Assembly (NCBI GenBank): GCA_024734555.1
Contig: JANPWX010000619.1
Span: forward strand, 1,609,236 to 1,673,235
Length of the DNA stretch: 64,000 nucleotides
DNA from: Trochalopteron elliotii
Lineage: Eukaryota > Chordata > Aves > Passeriformes > Leiothrichidae
Direction: 5' to 3'
Below, in pieces: positions 12,961 through 24,300 of this stretch (positions are counted from its first letter, which is position 1; each line of letters starts with the position of its first letter). Under the pieces are notes generated by a model. The model did no database searches. It worked only from the letters and a program-made list of their open reading frames with translations, and was not told the origin of the DNA. The position numbers and the translations under genes are program-made.

Positions 12961-15365
12961 TTTTTTTTACTGACATAGTATAACTGTTTCGTTCTGTTCT
13001 GAAGTCCTTTGCATTCAGACTTCAGCATCAAAGTCTTGCAGGCTTTTTCTGCCCAACATCCCTGCTGCATGATTTCCTGCCTACTCTTCAGTTAAACTCT
13101 CATCCTCACTACCATTGAGAAATATTTTTTCTCCAGTCCTGTCTATCCAGAATCATCTTACAGAGATCATTTTCAGAGTGACAGACTGTCACACTGACCA
13201 TGTCTTTTTATGTCCCCCCTGACATCTCTTCTCTGTTGCATGAAATATTAATATCTTGCCCTAAGTTTCAAGTCCTTCTTCACCCAGCTTTATCATACTG
13301 TTTCTCTTTGTCAAGGTTTTCCTTCAAGTTGCAACACCAAACCTGTTGCCCATTTACTATTTTGCAAACACGCATTTGTTTGATACCTTATGCTTGGACT
13401 AGGATTCCTTTGTAGCATCACCATTTGGATTCATCTCTCTTCCAAGTTGTTGCTTACCTGAAATGCCTACAAAAGCACCAAGCTACTTCCAACTAGATAT
13501 CACTTCTTGTGATGCTAGCTGCTGTTGTCTTACTACTTCTAAATATTTTCCTATCTCTTATTTGATAGTTGCTCTTTAGAATTTTGGGGGCTCAGGGCAG
13601 GGGTTTTGTCCTGTGGTACTTGGTTATGTAGTGGATGTGTTAGTATTACTGTAACTGCTGCTAATATGAGTATTTTATCAGTGTGCTTGGTTGATCTGGG
13701 ATGCTGAGTTCCTGTAAAAGGAAGTGATGTCTTTTAAATGTTTTAAGGTGTGAAAAGCTTTTATGAAATTTAGAGGAGATGGAACAAATTAATGACAGAA
13801 TAATCCACTGAATGTTACTAAATGCATATTTATTTGAGGAAATGCCTGCAGTGAAAATGATTGGACAGAGACTTTGGGTCTGTATTATATATGCTGTCAC
13901 TTTTATTTTGTTCCTTGCAGCTGCTTTTGAAGACTGTTGGAGATGGGATACAGGAAACACTGGTCTGACCCAGTACTCCTGTTCTTGCATTGTTATGTAG
14001 AATGTTTCTGGAAGCTGTGGCAAGTCTCCTTGGTGATTCTCTCACTTAGAAAATTGTTGAAGAAAATGGTCTCAGTTAAATAGTTTTGACTACTATCATT
14101 TTCATTGCATTTCATGAATGGATATGAGATGTGTCACAGCTTAATTACCCTGCTTTATGATGTGTTTTTATCTTGTGTTGATACGATTAAGGAAGACCTT
14201 ATTTGGACTGTATGGACAAGGCATCATACCATACAATGCCTAGGAGAAAAAAAAATGCCTGCTTTTAAGAGTTCATAGTTTTAATTGCTGTTTATTCTGC
14301 ATTTGTTGGAAATGAAGGTTTCCTATAACAGTTAATTTTACACTCCTATTTGAAGTTTTATTTTTTTTTATGACCAAGCAAAGTACATATTAAACAGATT
14401 GAATTTAGTGAAATTAAATGCTTGGATATTATTTTTGCTTGGTGAAACCCCAATGGCATAAAATTAATTGCAGTGCTGACTTGAACATTGCAATGAACAC
14501 ATGTGAACTTCAGCGTATATTTTACTTTTAGACCAGGATGCAGTCTATTTTATACATGATAAAAGTAAACAAAATCAACTAGTACTAATATGGGCATTAG
14601 TTTAAAGGGCACGTAATCAAAATATGCATTGATAACTTTTGTCAAAGGTATGCAATATCGGGCCCATATAATTTCTGTATGTCATTTTTTGAGAAAGAAC
14701 TGATCTGTAATAACTGTTTTCATAAATATCTAAGTTTGCATGTTAGCAGACATAAGTTATTATTTTTGTAAGTTTAACTAATTGTATGCTCAAGTATTTG
14801 AACTCATGTATTTCAGCTGTATCAATGTAGACTTGACAATACTAGAAAGGCTTCAGATTTATCTAGGTAACTACAGGTATATACAATTTGCTCTTCCTTG
14901 AGTTCTAGCTTGCAATAATTGCTCTTGTGTTGATTTGTTTAAGGAAAGGGAAGTGAAAAATGAATTGTGAAATGATGTTCATCAGGAGGTTGATATCCAT
15001 AACTAATTGTACAGTAGTGGTCTGATAACCAGGTTTTTAATCGGGAGTAGAGATTTGGAGAGTTCCGGGAGGGGGAATTGAAAGTTGGGGGGCCACATTT
15101 GCTTTCACCTTGAGAGGGAAAATGGTACTTGTATTCTAGAAAATCATTGTGTAGAGTGTATTTCTGTGGAAGATAAATACAGCTCAAAAGCCTAGAGGAA
15201 TGTGTTGGAAAGAGAGTGAAAAGAGGCTGATTTCTTCCACAGCAAATTTGTAAGTATAGGAAACAGTTTGATTTCTTTTCAGGTTAGAACATCTATTACC
15301 AATCTTGATCAGGGCCTGATTTTACTGTATGATGTCATGAGAGGCTTAGGCTATGACTCGCTTCA
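12961..15365. other. Non-coding unique DNA, nothing recognised
   Basis: The longest open frame (about 120 codons on the - strand at 13661-14023) has no recognisable domain and overlaps other chance frames. Some C/T-rich sequence lies at 13080-13600. No repeat family is recognised. Confidence 0.55.
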
Positions 15366-15990
15366 AGTCACAAAACAGCTGAGGTTGGCAGGAACCTCTG
15401 GAGATCATCCAGTCCAACCCCCACTGCTGAAGCAGGATTATCTGGATCAGGTGTCCAGGTCTGTGTCAAATTAGGTTTTGAATATCTCCATGGATGAAGA
15501 TTCTACAGCTTGTAGAATCAGCTGACCAACTTTCAGTGTTTCACCAGCTCATGGCAAAAGAGGTTTTCCTAATATTCAGTTGGAGTTGTCTGTATTACAG
15601 CTTCTGTCTTTATCTCTTACTCTTTATCTCAGTCCTAAAACTGTATACATCTGCAAGGGGTCTGGCTCCATCTTCTTTGTAGCATTCCACTAGATAGCTG
15701 TAGACAGAAATGTCTTTATTTCACCTCCTGTGGTTATGGATGAACAAACCCTGTTCTCTCAGCCTCTCATAGTACATTATGTAGTGCAGTCCTCTTTGTG
15801 TCTTGGTGGCTTTCTGCAGTGGCTTGCTCCAACATGTCCCTGTATTCCTTGTCCTGGAGGGCCCAAAACTGGACTGGGTGCCCCAGGTGCAATGTCACAG
15901 GTGTTGGAAAGAGAGGGGCACCTACTGCATACGTTCTAGTTAATACAGCTCAGTGTGCCATTGGCCTTCTCTGCTGCAAGGCCGCACACT
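15366..15990 (-). mobile_element. CR1 LINE fragment, 5'-truncated
   Basis: In antisense the left end reads GAGGTTGGCAGGAACCTC, then GGAGATCATCCAGTCCAACC, which is the reverse complement of the standard CR1 3' untranslated end. CR1 text continues rightward: the block around 15730-15800 on leading 'ctctcagcctctcatag', the 'gggcccaaaactggactggg' block near 15861-15880, and 'gtgtgccattggccttct' near 15953-15970. About 620 bases survive, all from the 3' part of the element, as usual for 5'-truncated copies. Frames are broken by stops and indels, so no functional protein is encoded. The short open frames here are CR1 shadows. Confidence 0.95.
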
Positions 15991-16353
15991 AATGAGGCCC
16001 AGCACAGTCCTGAGATCTGATGTTTTGTGTGGAGTAGACCAGCTCTGAAATTTTAGAGCTGTCCAGTAGGAAACACTGATTTTTTGCATGTTAGTGCAGT
16101 ATAGTGAATGCAAACTTTGCAACAATAATGTTAAGGATGGGTCAGTAACAGCAGCAATTTTGAGTGGCTGAACAAACCCTGATTAAAAGATACACCACAG
16201 AAGATGGTCAGTCTTCAACTGTGGTAAAATTTGCTATATGTGATATTAAATATTGTGTGAGTATATTGAGTTTAAGGGATAGGAATTCACCTGCAATGAA
16301 ACAGTGGGAGTCTAGGAAAGGAAGATTAAATCAGAGTATTTTAAAATGTTGGG

Positions 16354-16399
16354 GATCATAATAGATATATTATGATTATGATAGAGATCATAATAGATA
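16354..16399. repeat. 14-bp direct repeat in AT-rich cluster
   Basis: GATCATAATAGATA occurs at 16354-16367 and 16386-16399. Between and after them lie further CATAAT/ATTATG and GATCATAA words, so the block has direct and inverted symmetry. It is probably a local slippage product. Confidence 0.85.
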
Positions 16400-18933
16400 G
16401 ATCATAAAATTATGGCTGTAGCACAATCCGTAGGTAATGAGTATCAGCTATTTTCTAGATGGAAAAATCGCAGGAAGGTACTAATCAGAAGTCTTTTTTT
16501 ATATCCAAAATTATGCAAAACTGTTCAGGGAACTGTGGAATTTTGTTTGTTCCTCTACTGCTTAACATTGTGGACAGGACTAATCACAAATGGAAGCATG
16601 CTACAGACATTCTTTAGCATCAATGGTTCATGCTGAATTCAGTGTCTGTGTATTTTTTTATTTGCTTATAAGCTGTGCCTTGGGCATCAAGAGGGCTCCT
16701 GCCGCTTGGGATTTTTTTATAGTTACTACAAGTATATTCCTAAGTATTCTGGAAGAAACCAAGGGAGTCAGTTTTATATTGCAGGTGATACATAGTTTGA
16801 AATAAGTGAGAATTTTCCAGAGGTCCAGTGACACTGAATCTTTAAAAAGAAGTCCACTGGAAATGGAAATTTAACAGGAAGAAATTGGGAAGAAAAGTTG
16901 GTTTCTACAAAAGAAATGGGTGCACATGAAAATGGCAAATAACTTTTAAAAACTCATGAAAGCTGAAGCTAGTGACATTTGGTTAGCTCTGTCTGATGTG
17001 TCTCTAAGAGATATGAGATGCTTCAGGAATGGAAAAAACAGGATGAAATATTAAAATTTCCCCTCATTGTGCAGAAATGTTTTGCATGAAGTTGGCCATA
17101 TAGAAATGCACAAAATAAAGTCAAATAAATAGATAATTTTTAGCAACTGCTCTGGACATTAAAAAAGAGGTCCTGTGATGATTCAGCACTTCAAAGCCTG
17201 ATTTTTTTAACCACTGTTACATGTCATGTTGATGCCTATTATTTCCTGGAAACAGATTTATTACAGTAAAGAAGTTCTTGTTTTGGGGGGAGCATCAAGC
17301 TGCTGGAGAAATGCCTACTGTTCAAATGGGCAGCACACATTCTTAAATGTTATTTTTTAAGGGGAGCATTTTGTTCTTGAAGTGAATCTTAAAGGATTAC
17401 ACTTGATGCAGAACATGTAAGACCACTACCCATATAATTAGGTGCTGTTTTACTCTGCAGTCAAATGATTTCACTGTTTGGCATAAAACATGTTAAAAGG
17501 CTTGCATGTCTGGTGCTTGCTTCTGTCCTTACATTTGAAACACTGTGCTTGTTTGTGGATGGGCAGAGGGCTGGAAAAAAAATGAAGAAATTCCCTGGGA
17601 AAGCTGCCCTTGGTAAATAAGGACGTATCTTCATGTTGACTAAGGAACTGGGCTTCCTTTGTGAAACTGAGGGTACCAGATGGAATCTGGTGAAAAGTTA
17701 CCTTCTAAGTAGGAGTATTGCGGAGTCTTACATGGTTGTAAAAGCTGCACAGCTTTTACTAGAAGGACCAGATGAGAAGTACTGAAAATTTATCACTGTA
17801 ACCTGATGGCTGGGTTGAGGGTAGAAAGGGTCTTTTGATCTACAGGAGGAAGAAAGGAATGTTAGTCGGTGGGGGAAGCATTTTTCTGGAAATCTCTTTA
17901 GCTTCCTTTTGGAATTATTTGGGGCTGTATGTGGTGTGGACACTTCTTTCTTCTTCTCTTGATCCCATGGGCCAAAATGTCCAAGGTATCATGATGAAGG
18001 TGTATCTGGCTGTGCAGTGAGAGCATGCCTGAGTTGCAGTTCCAAGCCCAGAGGCTGTCTGCCCATCCTTTTGTGATAAGATGGGGCTCTCCCTTTTCTT
18101 AAAGAACCTAGGACATGGGCAAGGATGTCCATGGAATGGTTCGGTGAACTGGATTGCTGTCCAAATACTATGAGGTCTTTTAGTGAATGTGAAGGCAGGA
18201 GGCAAGATCAGATTGACAACACTTTATTCATTTGTAGAAGAAATGGAAACAAGGATTTGTAAAGTGCTTTGTGTTTCTTCCTGAAAGCAGTGGGATGGAA
18301 GAAGGTGGGGAAGGCTGCCCACCCTCGAGGCAGCATAGCAGGGCAGAGTGCAAACAGGAGACCTGGGCTTGAACACGCGCTGCTGTCTGGCAGTGGGTGC
18401 TTTAAGGATCATACTTTCAGTTTGAAAGGTAAAATATACTATAATCAAAGTCTGAAATAAGCACCTTTAAAGAGAAAAGAAAATTGGCATGCTTTCTTGC
18501 TTTTTATGACTTCATGCTTTTTGTGTTTTCCATGACTTTTAAATTAGAGGGTGAAGCCTGAACTCTCTTATAGGTGGACATTACAGGCCCAGCTCCTTGT
18601 TGGTAAACAGATGTCATTTAGGTATGCAGCATGCAACTACTTTCATTTAATTTGTAGAATTATTTCACAAAAGAGTGAACTAAAATGATCATTCACCTCT
18701 GTAGCTACTTACTCTGGACAGCTATTTTTTACTGATTTTCTTAGTTGAGTACTAGTGACGGCTTGTTAAACTGAGGCTCAATAGAATAGGTACTTAAAAA
18801 AATCTTGATATGAATTTAGAGAACTATGAAGATGCTTTATAAGATTTAAAAGATGTGGACGTTATCAAGATGCTGAAAACTTTGTGCGAGAAACAATAGA
18901 TTCATCATTAAAATAGCACTACGTAAACTGCTC

Positions 18934-18958
18934 AATAAAGTGCTAATGGCACTTTATT
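18934..18958. repeat. Perfect 10-bp hairpin with AATAAA on both strands
   Basis: AATAAAGTGC (18934-18943) and its exact reverse complement GCACTTTATT (18949-18958) flank a 5-base loop. The poly-A signal hexamer AATAAA therefore appears at the same structure on both strands. The stem also holds AAAGTGC, the seed word of the miR-17/20/106 group, but at 25 bases the structure is far too short to be a microRNA precursor. Function is unknown. Confidence 0.9.
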
Positions 18959-21170
18959 AAAAGTGTGCCTTGTAATAATACCTGAGATAGACCTCTCTTA
19001 ATGAGATTATTTTAAGATCACATATTGACAGACATCTTTTTAGCAGTGACTGTTATTATGTCAAACTTGAATTTTTTTACCCCTGGAGAGCACATAAAAA
19101 CTTTTTCTAGCAAACTCCTTATTAAAGTAATGGATTCTAACAGATGAAATTTGAGTATTTAATCAAGAGAAAATCTCATTTTTTCATAAGTCCAGCAGCA
19201 TTAAAACCACTGAATTTTGAGGTTTTCTTTCTTTGGTCACTAAAAACTTAATTGTCAATATACATTTCTCTACATCAGATTTTTTTAAGATAATGTAATC
19301 AGCTGCTTTGCTGATGCAGTATTTATTTGAGTTCTTATTGAGCTATGGATTTATTTATTTTTCCATTGAGATAGCAAAACAACTAATCAAAATAATATAG
19401 AGCTAAGTTTTCAGAAAATATTACCACTTGTGTAAATCTGAGCTAGAAATATAACGATAAAAAGAAACTATGATCACTCTTGATCACAAATAAATTACTA
19501 AATATAATTCACAGGCTGCCTTTTTACAATTAAAGTTGATGAAATTTATGAAGCAGATATAAGCTCTACATTAAAAAAAATATGGGTAAATAAATATGTA
19601 AACAAATCCTGTCAATTGTTTTGTGCTTACCATGAAGTTTTTGATTTCTCAAGTAACTTGCCAGTCAGATACATGTTTTCACTTATTCAGGTTTTCTGGT
19701 TGAGGCTAAATTAGGGAGATAAGTAAGTATTTATATCTTATATGTACAAAATATACATGTATAAATAAAGGCACTTCTTGTGCCAGAGATCCAGGTACTA
19801 ACAAGGGAAAAAAAAAGTAGTAGTGGTAGTAAGTTTATCACAAATAATTCCCTTCCAAGGAAGCACAAAGCTTCTCTTCTAGGCTGTGATTCTGTGAGTG
19901 GGGAAGTGGTGTGTGGCAGAATGTGCTGTAATGAAGTTGTTGGTGTTTACACTTTTCTTATTGGAAGGGTGTTCATTACTGCTCTAGTGATGAATTTACT
20001 ACTGCACGATGTAAAACAATTTGACAGATGTATTTTATTTAGGTAAATGAATATAAATCAGCCCCACACTTTTTTTGAGAACTTAGCTGTGCAGCAGAAA
20101 TATACTAAAGCTTTTTAAATCTTTCAGTGGAAAATATTAATTTAGAGATTAGGTGTAAAAGCTTCAGGATGTCTGTTGATGGACAGCATTTTGCCTGTGC
20201 AGAAGTAAAGAGATTGCTGCAGTTAACTAAGTTATCTGAACTGATTAAGAGAGTGGAAATAATGAAATAGGTTAAACAAATAAACAAACAAAAAGGTTAA
20301 TATTGTAAGAGTTATTCTAGAAATTGAAATTAACTCCTGGAATACTTGAATTTCTTATCTGTAACAGTACCTAAAAAAAAATAAAAATCTAATGACAGGT
20401 CTTATATAAATGGGGTCAAATATGTTGTCAGAGGAGTTTATATATATTCACAAAAATAATTGGAGTAGGAAGGCCAGCTTGTCAGACATACTGAGAATTC
20501 TCAGAAACTAAGGGGTTTGAATGAAAATCTGGGTGACTCTTAACTAATCTTGCACATAGATCAAAATCCAAACCTATCCAGAGAGACTTGATTTGATCCA
20601 CTGATATTAAAATGTTGAAGGGAAAGGCAGTATCTAATGTTCTTCCATTTAAAGTGGATTTAGGGGCAACAACAATGTCAAAGTGATTGAAATTTGCATT
20701 TTCCAGGCTTTAGGATCATACTGGGAATATCAGTGTGGATTAGGCGTGAGCTCTCTTTTCTCTAATAAAAAGTAGTCAGAAAAAACCCGTGTAAACTGTG
20801 AGTAATTTTTTGCCATTACTTATATCCAAACAATTCCTCTGGTGTTAATGAAGTTGCAGGGTGTAATTGAAAAGAGAAATTGGCCCTCTGCTATTGAAAT
20901 TTAATATATGCACTGAAAATGTTTTTGAAGAAAAATAAATGAGTTTTACCAATAATTCAAGTAAAAGGTGAGATTTGCTTACCTTTAGGTTAAAATCTTG
21001 ATGGGGTAAACACTTTTTTGCCTAAAGTTTTGTGATTATTTGATTAATACATTGTTGTTGATTTTCGCTTTATCAGTGAGATGCCCCCAAGAAGAAGTGA
21101 AATTGAAAAAAATTGATTAATTGCTGCTTACAATTAAACACATAGAAATTAAAAAAGAATAGTATTGATA

Positions 21171-21190
21171 TTTTATTTTATTTTATTTTA
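21171..21190. repeat. (TTTTA)4 microsatellite
   Basis: Four perfect TTTTA units. They sit directly before an ATGCAG that could act as a splice acceptor, so the tract would serve as a T-rich polypyrimidine stretch if the next segment is an exon. Confidence 0.9.
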
Positions 21191-21196
21191 ATGCAG

Positions 21197-21339
21197 GACT
21201 CCTTGGAGACAAGATTAATTGAAAGGAGAAAGAGAAGCAAGCCCTTAAGGCTGGATAATGTATTGCTTTCAATTTCACTTGGTAGTATAAACAAAGGAGA
21301 TGCCGAAGTTGCCCAAGAAATTGAAACTTGGGCTTGCAG
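21197..21339 (+). other. Possible exon or conserved non-coding element
   Basis: A 143-base segment bounded by an acceptor-like T-rich tract ending in GCAG and a donor-like TTGCAG/GTTTGT. One forward frame is open throughout, starting Asp-Ser-Leu-Glu-Thr and ending near Glu-Thr-Trp-Ala-Cys, with a charged N-terminal part (ERRKRSKP) and a mixed middle. The other two forward frames stop within a few codons. An ATG lies in frame just before it, and the frame stops 3 codons after the donor, giving a 52-codon frame in all. I do not recognise the protein. One reverse frame is also open, which weakens the coding case. The segment holds a 7-bp hairpin at 21311-21333. A conserved enhancer is an equally good reading. 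Confidence 0.25.
21311..21333. repeat. Short perfect hairpin
   Basis: GCCCAAG at 21311-21317 pairs exactly with CTTGGGC at 21327-21333 around a 9-base loop (AAATTGAAA). It lies at the end of the possible exon or conserved element. Confidence 0.85.
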
Positions 21340-24300
21340 GTTTGTTTAAGTGAAAATTTTCCATAAGTCCTAGTAAATTATATTAAAATTTCTAACTTCA
21401 GAGGAAGGCTACTTTAAAGCAAAGAAACCCCAGTGTTCTTATTGAGCAATTATTTGAAATTGCAGGGTAATATTTTAAAAACAGTCAAAGTAGTTCAGAA
21501 TCTTAAATTTCACTTTCAGATATATTTTATCTTCAGAAACATTAATCTCATTGAAAAGCACAAAGATATGTAGGTCCTTAAGGGCCTGTTTTGAAAAATG
21601 TGACTTTGGTTTCCCAATCACTACTATTTTTTAAATTTTTGCCCACTAGCAATAAAATGCTGTTTGGATTGTGATTTTTATAAAACAATGTGTCAGTATC
21701 ACATAACCTTATCCAGTTTTCAGTAGAAGCTGATGCGTTCCTTATTTCTGCCAGAAAGAAATGCTTTTAAAATTGGGTAAATTTTACCATTAAAATGGGT
21801 AAATTCTTTGAAGATGTGAAAACCCAATACCAAGCAGTAGATAGTGAAAGGTGTCAGGAACATGTGAACATTTAAAGCCTAATAAAAATATATGAAATAT
21901 GCAGATACTTCAGGCTGAATTTTAAAATCAATTCTGTATTATCATGTGTTTTTAGATGATATAACTTTCAAAATGCACTGGTGATCTTCTAAGTGTATGC
22001 TAATGCAGCAAGAATGGTGATACACATTCTCTTCCTGTTATAAATCTTTGGCCCAGCCTTTCAAACCTTTCCATTTCTACTTTAGATTTAATAATTAAGT
22101 ACAGGGATCTTACCCAATTAAAGATTTTCAGAATCACTCATATATTTAATGAATGAGTGCTCATTGCCAACACACAGTATGCCAGAACATCAAGTTATCC
22201 AAAGAGCATCCATTTAAGATTTATATAAAATTAAAATAAGCAAACCTAGACAAAATATGAAACAGATACAGTGCTACAAAATGTAGGGGAAAAAGAGCCC
22301 TGGGATATAACTTTGTGTTAAATATTTTTCTTAATTCAGGGAGTTTGTATTCTTCTGTGCCTTGTAATGGTGATCTGTTCTATCCTTACTATTCAGAAGC
22401 AAGCAGGCAGAAGGCTTTATTTTAGATTTTTTGTGTCCCCATCTAGCCTTTTCTTTCTATTATTTTAAGTGCATGGCACAAGTTTATTTGTGCTTGTGGC
22501 TAGGGAAGTTACTAAATGCCTCCTCAGAAAGCTGGCTGTCCTCCGAGCCAATTGAGACATTCTGTTCTGCCAGCTCCTAGGGTCAGGGAATCGCTCTGCT
22601 GGCAGGAGCACCTGGCATTTGTCATGGAGGACATTCCCCTATTGTGTTCAGGCCATGCCATGATTGCTTTAAATACTTCAGATTAATGTGTCCCAAGAAA
22701 GGGAGGAAGAATCCCTGACAAGCAGTGTGGTACTAAGTAGGTATAGCTTTGTGAAGCTCTACCAAAGATTACTGGTAGGGGTGGCTTTTCTTCTGTTGTG
22801 ATAGGGGTACAATGATTGCATATTTCTATATTCCTAATTGAATTTTATTTTGTGGTGTGCCTTGGAGCATCATTACTGACCAATTCAGCCTTGTTTCAAA
22901 CCTCACAAAAGTCAATTAATGGGAAGATTCTCACTGATTTCAAGTGATTTTGAATCATTCTCTTAGTATAACTTTTATTAAAACTCTGTTTAGTGGTAGT
23001 TTTAATGTGTCTAATATTATTAAATAGGCTTACAGAATAATAAAATTAATGTATTTTACTTTGGCTTTTGTCTGATAAATGAGCATAGTAGTCACTGTGC
23101 TTGTGAAATGACTCATTACTTCTCAGAAATTGAGAGTTATTCCTGAAGTTTAGGGCAGCAAGATACTTCTCACATTATAAGCATAAAAAAAACTGCAAAA
23201 AAAAGTAAACTATCAGATAGGCTAGAAAGTATCTTTGTAGGAATTTTCAAAACATAATCTGTTCGAGTTGTATGTTGCACTTCATTATGAGAAGTCACGA
23301 TTTTGGTTAGATTTTGAAAAATTTTTGAAAAGTTAGTAACTCACATTCATTAAAGAGTTTTATTTAAAAAAAAGGTTGGTTTTTTTTCATGAAGAGAGAA
23401 AGTTGAGTTGTTCTAATCCTTACATATCCAGTTGATCTCTAGTTATTTATGTTTGGCCCATCCCATAATATCACCATTAATTTTTGTGAATTTCTCAACG
23501 GGTGTCCAGCATATTTCACAGGTTTAAATACCTATTTCAGTGCTGTATCTTGGGCTCACAGTCCTCTGTCAGTAAGTTTTTCCCTATTTCTGTGAAGTGC
23601 AAAGGCACACATTGCCATGCCACACATATGCACACACCTAGAGAAGATTTTAATTGTGGATTTCTTAGCAGTGAGGGTACATGAGGCATTATTGCTCAGC
23701 CGTTACTCTCTGTGTCCCTTCATAATTTCTTTTGATTTGTGCAAAAGATACAGGAATTCCCCAGACACCATTATTTTCATTAGGGTCACTTTTATATTCT
23801 AATATCTGTGGTGGGAAAGCTTGTGCTTATTTTTCTCTGGACAACAGCACATAGAGCCAGATTATTAGTCTGTGTTAAGTACTGTGGCTCCACTGGCTCC
23901 AGTGCTATGTTGTCAATTTACACAAGCTGAGTATCCAGCTGAGTATGTGCAGTGCAGCTAGGAAATCCCATCAAAATTCGTTCCAACTTTCCTCTTCTGC
24001 TTTTCCTATTCTTTTCTCTGTGTGTGTGTTTTTATGCCTTAGATGCAAAAACATTCACTTACTGTAGGTATTAGAGCCAAGATTTTATATAATGTCTTGC
24101 TATTAGTCACCAAAATAAGTCAGTGCCAGTAAGATGTTCAGGTTCTCTTGGAAGCTTGCACTTACATTTAAAACATCCGATTTTTTTATCACTCGGGGCC
24201 TACTGCAGATGAAATCAGTAAGAGACCCGTCTCTGATTTCAGTGGTAACACTGCCATTTCTGCAATTCCAAATTGCAAGTAGATACTGGAAATCTGTTTT

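Larger units (their letters stand above)
15991..21170. other. Non-coding unique DNA
   Basis: No gene is recognised. It contains a direct-repeat cluster at 16354-16399, a GC-richer patch at about 17930-18400 that I cannot identify, and an AT-rich stretch at 18880-19230 that resembles conserved non-coding DNA and holds a perfect hairpin. Overlapping chance frames on both strands at 17728-18460 show no domain. Confidence 0.55.

Noticed and set aside
13661..14023. 120-codon - strand open frame
   Set aside because: Overlaps other chance frames on both strands and shows no domain.
18934..18958. microRNA precursor because of the AAAGTGC seed word
   Set aside because: The hairpin is only 25 bases long with a 5-base loop, too short for Drosha/Dicer processing.
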